From contig DAOVUP010000064.1 in assembly GCA_030632525.1 (NCBI GenBank), positions 1 to 7,335 of the forward strand: 7,335 nucleotides of DNA. Direction: 5' to 3'. How positions within the stretch are numbered: position 1 is the first letter of the stretch; each line of letters begins with the position of its first letter. The position numbers and the translations under genes are program-made. This DNA is from Desulfobacteraceae bacterium (GTDB lineage Bacteria > Desulfobacterota > DSM-4660 > Desulfatiglandales > Desulfatiglandaceae). The notes beneath the pieces are model-generated. The model searched no databases and had not been told where the DNA came from. It worked only from the letters and a program-made list of their open reading frames with translations. This document shows positions 6,176 to 7,335 of this stretch, piece after piece.

Positions 6176-6670
6176 TCAGGCCCGATCATAATATTTGAGC
6201 GATTCCCAGAAATCCTTGTCCCGGTCTTTCCAGTTAAGCCCGAATTTCCTGTCGTAAAAATCACTGAATCGCTCCATCCATCGCCACCACAGGCTTTTTC
6301 CCGCCTCTTTAGCCTCTAATATATCGTTCAGATATGTGACGATATTGGTCATTTCTTCTTTTGGAACGAAGGATGCGGCCCCATCCTTAAATGACCTGCT
6401 CGTATCTTCGGGGCTCAGGGCATGGGCAGTCAGCATCACCGCGATGACCTTTTGTTCGTTGGCGATCTCAAGGAGCTTATATCCATCAACCCCCATGATA
6501 TCCAAAATGGCCATATCGAAATACTGCGTGGTCAGTAGATTTTTGGCCTCAAGGAAATTGGAGGCCTTGACAACATCGCATATATATAACAGGTCCTCCA
6601 GGGTCTCCAGGACGTCGGGTTCATCATCCACAATGAGGATTCTCTTACCATCTAACAGTGTTTTATCCAT
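6176..6670 (-). CDS. Single-domain response regulator with Trp-rich C-terminal tail
   Basis: This 164-residue protein is a CheY-like receiver with no DNA-binding or enzymatic output domain. The phosphorylation machinery is complete: acidic pair Asp15-Asp16 (in LIVDDEPD), phosphoacceptor Asp57 (AILDIMGVDG), switch Thr81 (VMLTAH) and Lys104 (FVPKEE). Residues 1-120 make up the receiver. The tail, about 121-164, is rich in aromatics and charges, with Trp128, 129, 131, 147 and 155, and could be a protein-interaction segment. The ATG at 6670 has GGAG (complement of 6679-6682) eight bases upstream. No histidine kinase is in the window, so it is an orphan here and probably works by protein contact. 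It converges on livF, with 103 bases between the stops, and lies 149 bases downstream of the ThiS/MoaD-like gene. Confidence 0.88.
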   Translation of the reverse strand: MDKTLLDGKRILIVDDEPDVLETLEDLLYICDVVKASNFLEAKNLLTTQYFDMAILDIMGVDGYKLLEIANEQKVIAVMLTAHALSPEDTSRSFKDGAASFVPKEEMTNIVTYLNDILEAKEAGKSLWWRWMERFSDFYDRKFGLNWKDRDKDFWESLKYYDRA

Positions 6671-6722
6671 GATGATATCTCCAAAAGAGTAATCTTAACT
6701 TTTTCCGATCAATGGTCCGGGC

Positions 6723-6742
6723 TTCCTTTTATACTAAAGGAA
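6723..6742. promoter_or_regulatory. 7-bp palindrome around a TATA-like core upstream of the response regulator
   Basis: TTCCTTT (6723-6729) and AAAGGAA (6736-6742) are perfect reverse complements separated by TATACT. On the minus strand the centre reads TAGTATAAA, which resembles a -10 element 50-70 bases upstream of the response-regulator start, but no good -35 was seen. A regulator site overlapping a promoter is a reasonable guess. Confidence 0.3.
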
Positions 6743-6819
6743 AGACCTGTTTGGTTTATCGAACTTTCATCTGGAGGCTTTGTCAGACGTTAGCTGAATG
6801 AGGAGGATTAATGCCTGGT

Positions 6820-7104
6820 TCAACCACCACAATGAAGAGTGAAAACCGTGACGTTGTCACCGTCTGAAAGGGATGTGTCAAGCCAGTTCAGATGTATTAT
6901 GAATCTGCCGTTTCGGGTTACCGTTACATTGGGTTTCAGCCGCATATCTCTATTATAAAAAATGTCCGTACCAGGCTCACCTGTGTCACAAAGGAGATTA
7001 AGGAGATCCCGGATATTCCCCCCATCTTTAAGCTCCACCTGGAGCGGGTCCGGCACCTGAAAAACGTCTTTGAATCTCCCTTTGAGACTTACATCTATCT
7101 TCAA
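6820..7104 (-). CDS. ThiS/MoaD-like ubiquitin-fold protein ending in Cys-Gly-Gly
   Basis: This is a 94-residue protein of the beta-grasp sulfur-carrier type (MoaD/ThiS family). Such proteins are adenylylated and thiocarboxylated on a C-terminal Gly-Gly to donate sulfur, for example to molybdopterin or thiazole. The supporting pattern is at the C-terminus: VTVTRNGRFI, then LSDGDNVTVFTLHCGG, matching the MoaD/ThiS layout of NG, DGD-V and terminal GG. Cys92 just before the GG is unusual. I place the start at TTG 7104 (M-KIDVSLKGRF) because GAGG (complement of 7113-7116) lies eight bases upstream and the family begins with this strand; a TTG at 7122 would add six residues. It follows a molybdenum-hydroxylase subunit gene, so a molybdopterin-related role is likely but not shown. 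No activating E1-like gene is in view. Confidence 0.7.
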   Translation of the reverse strand: MKIDVSLKGRFKDVFQVPDPLQVELKDGGNIRDLLNLLCDTGEPGTDIFYNRDMRLKPNVTVTRNGRFIIHLNWLDTSLSDGDNVTVFTLHCGG

Positions 7105-7142
7105 GAAAAATACCTCTTTCAAAATTTTTTTGAGTGTCGATT

Positions 7143-7162
7143 CCTTGATTAAATAATCAAGG
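7143..7162. promoter_or_regulatory. Perfect 20-bp palindrome upstream of the ThiS/MoaD-like gene
   Basis: CCTTGATTA (7143-7151) and TAATCAAGG (7154-7162) are exact reverse complements around AA. It lies 39-58 bases upstream of the minus-strand gene start and about 60 bases after the preceding stop. The AT-rich stem and lack of a T run on either strand argue against a terminator; a dimeric transcription-factor operator fits better. No clear promoter boxes were found nearby. Confidence 0.45.
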
Positions 7163-7220
7163 TGTTCAATATTACAGGGGTGAGAAGGAGAGGCTTTACA
7201 GACTCTTCTGAAGCAAAAGA

Positions 7221-7334
7221 TTATTGACAGGCCAAAATGGCCCTTTTCACCATAATCCTGGCCACCTGAACTATATAGGCATTGTCATTTAACGGCTTCG
7301 CATCAGAAACCGCAGCACTGCCTGCGGCCTCGGC
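7221..7334 (-). CDS. Xanthine/CO dehydrogenase-type FAD-binding subunit, C-terminus only
   Basis: Only the last 37 residues are present; the gene continues beyond the right edge. The peptide (…SDAKPLNDNAYIVQVARIMVKRAIL…) resembles the end of FAD-binding medium subunits of molybdenum hydroxylases (CoxM/XdhB type). These finish with a segment like AKPLSKNAYKVQ…VKRAIL or the related SDxRxSAxYR…RRAL. Such subunits pass electrons from the Mo centre, via FeS clusters, to NAD or another acceptor in the cytoplasm. The TAA at 7221-7223 ends the frame; the other two minus frames give no such match. The substrate (purine, aldehyde, aromatic acyl-CoA, CO) cannot be told from this fragment. The ThiS/MoaD-like gene begins 116 bases downstream. 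Confidence 0.6.
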   Translation of the reverse strand, partial: AEAAGSAAVSDAKPLNDNAYIVQVARIMVKRAILACQ

Positions 7335-7335
7335 A

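Noticed and set aside
6164..6319. 51-residue + strand ORF after an AGGAGG-like sequence
   Set aside because: It is antisense to the response-regulator C-terminus, is Pro/Phe-rich in a shadow-like way, and the AGGAGG is about 20 bases away.
6336..6692. 118-residue + strand ORF opposite the response regulator
   Set aside because: The opposite strand encodes a receiver with all catalytic residues; this frame is a Ser-rich shadow.
6892..7152. 86-residue + strand ORF opposite the ThiS/MoaD-like gene
   Set aside because: The minus frame has the NG/DGD/GG family pattern and a ribosome site; the plus frame has no family features.
7170..7220. Terminator hairpin after the FAD-subunit gene (AGAAGAG pairing with CTC-TCC-TTCT, minus strand)
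   Set aside because: The stem needs a 3-base bulge and is not followed by a T run.

Overview
The window looks like chromosomal DNA of an anaerobic bacterium of the Desulfobacterota (former Deltaproteobacteria) type. I infer this from gene content: a LIV-type ABC transporter operon, a small stand-alone response regulator, and a molybdenum-hydroxylase FAD subunit next to a ThiS/MoaD-like protein. Heptamer repeats and a MITE-like insertion in the gaps fit the same picture. No marker gene is present, so the taxonomic call is tentative.

Layout. Bases 1-809 (+) hold the 3' end of a dihydrolipoamide dehydrogenase (E3) gene. Four bases later comes a small unrecognised gene (104 aa, CxxC motif). Bases 810-1062 are a non-coding leader with an inverted repeat, a possible BCAA-rich mini-ORF and a strong Shine-Dalgarno. 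Bases 1063-6072 (+) are a complete five-gene high-affinity branched-chain amino acid (or related acid) ABC transporter: a periplasmic binding protein (livK type), two permeases (livH, livM) and two ATPases (livG, livF). A 152-bp MITE-like element with near-perfect terminal inverted repeats and a target duplication sits in the 319-bp gap between livK and livH. Bases 6073-6175 are a short convergent gap with a period-7 repeat. Bases 6176-7334 (-) carry, in the direction of transcription, the C-terminus of a xanthine/CO-dehydrogenase-type FAD-binding subunit, a ThiS/MoaD-like protein ending in Cys-Gly-Gly, and a single-domain response regulator with a Trp-rich tail.

How they work together. LivK captures the solute in the periplasm, LivH and LivM form the membrane channel, and LivG and LivF power it. 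E3 is the shared flavoprotein of 2-oxoacid dehydrogenase complexes, including the branched-chain one, so uptake and oxidation of branched-chain compounds may be neighbours here; this is inference. The minus-strand genes are a separate unit related to molybdopterin enzymes and signalling.

The most interesting items are non-coding: the mini-ORF whose coding bases are perfectly complementary to the livK Shine-Dalgarno region, and the MITE-like insertion inside the transporter operon. I saw no CRISPR array, tRNA, rRNA, phage or defence genes, and no clearly new protein system.
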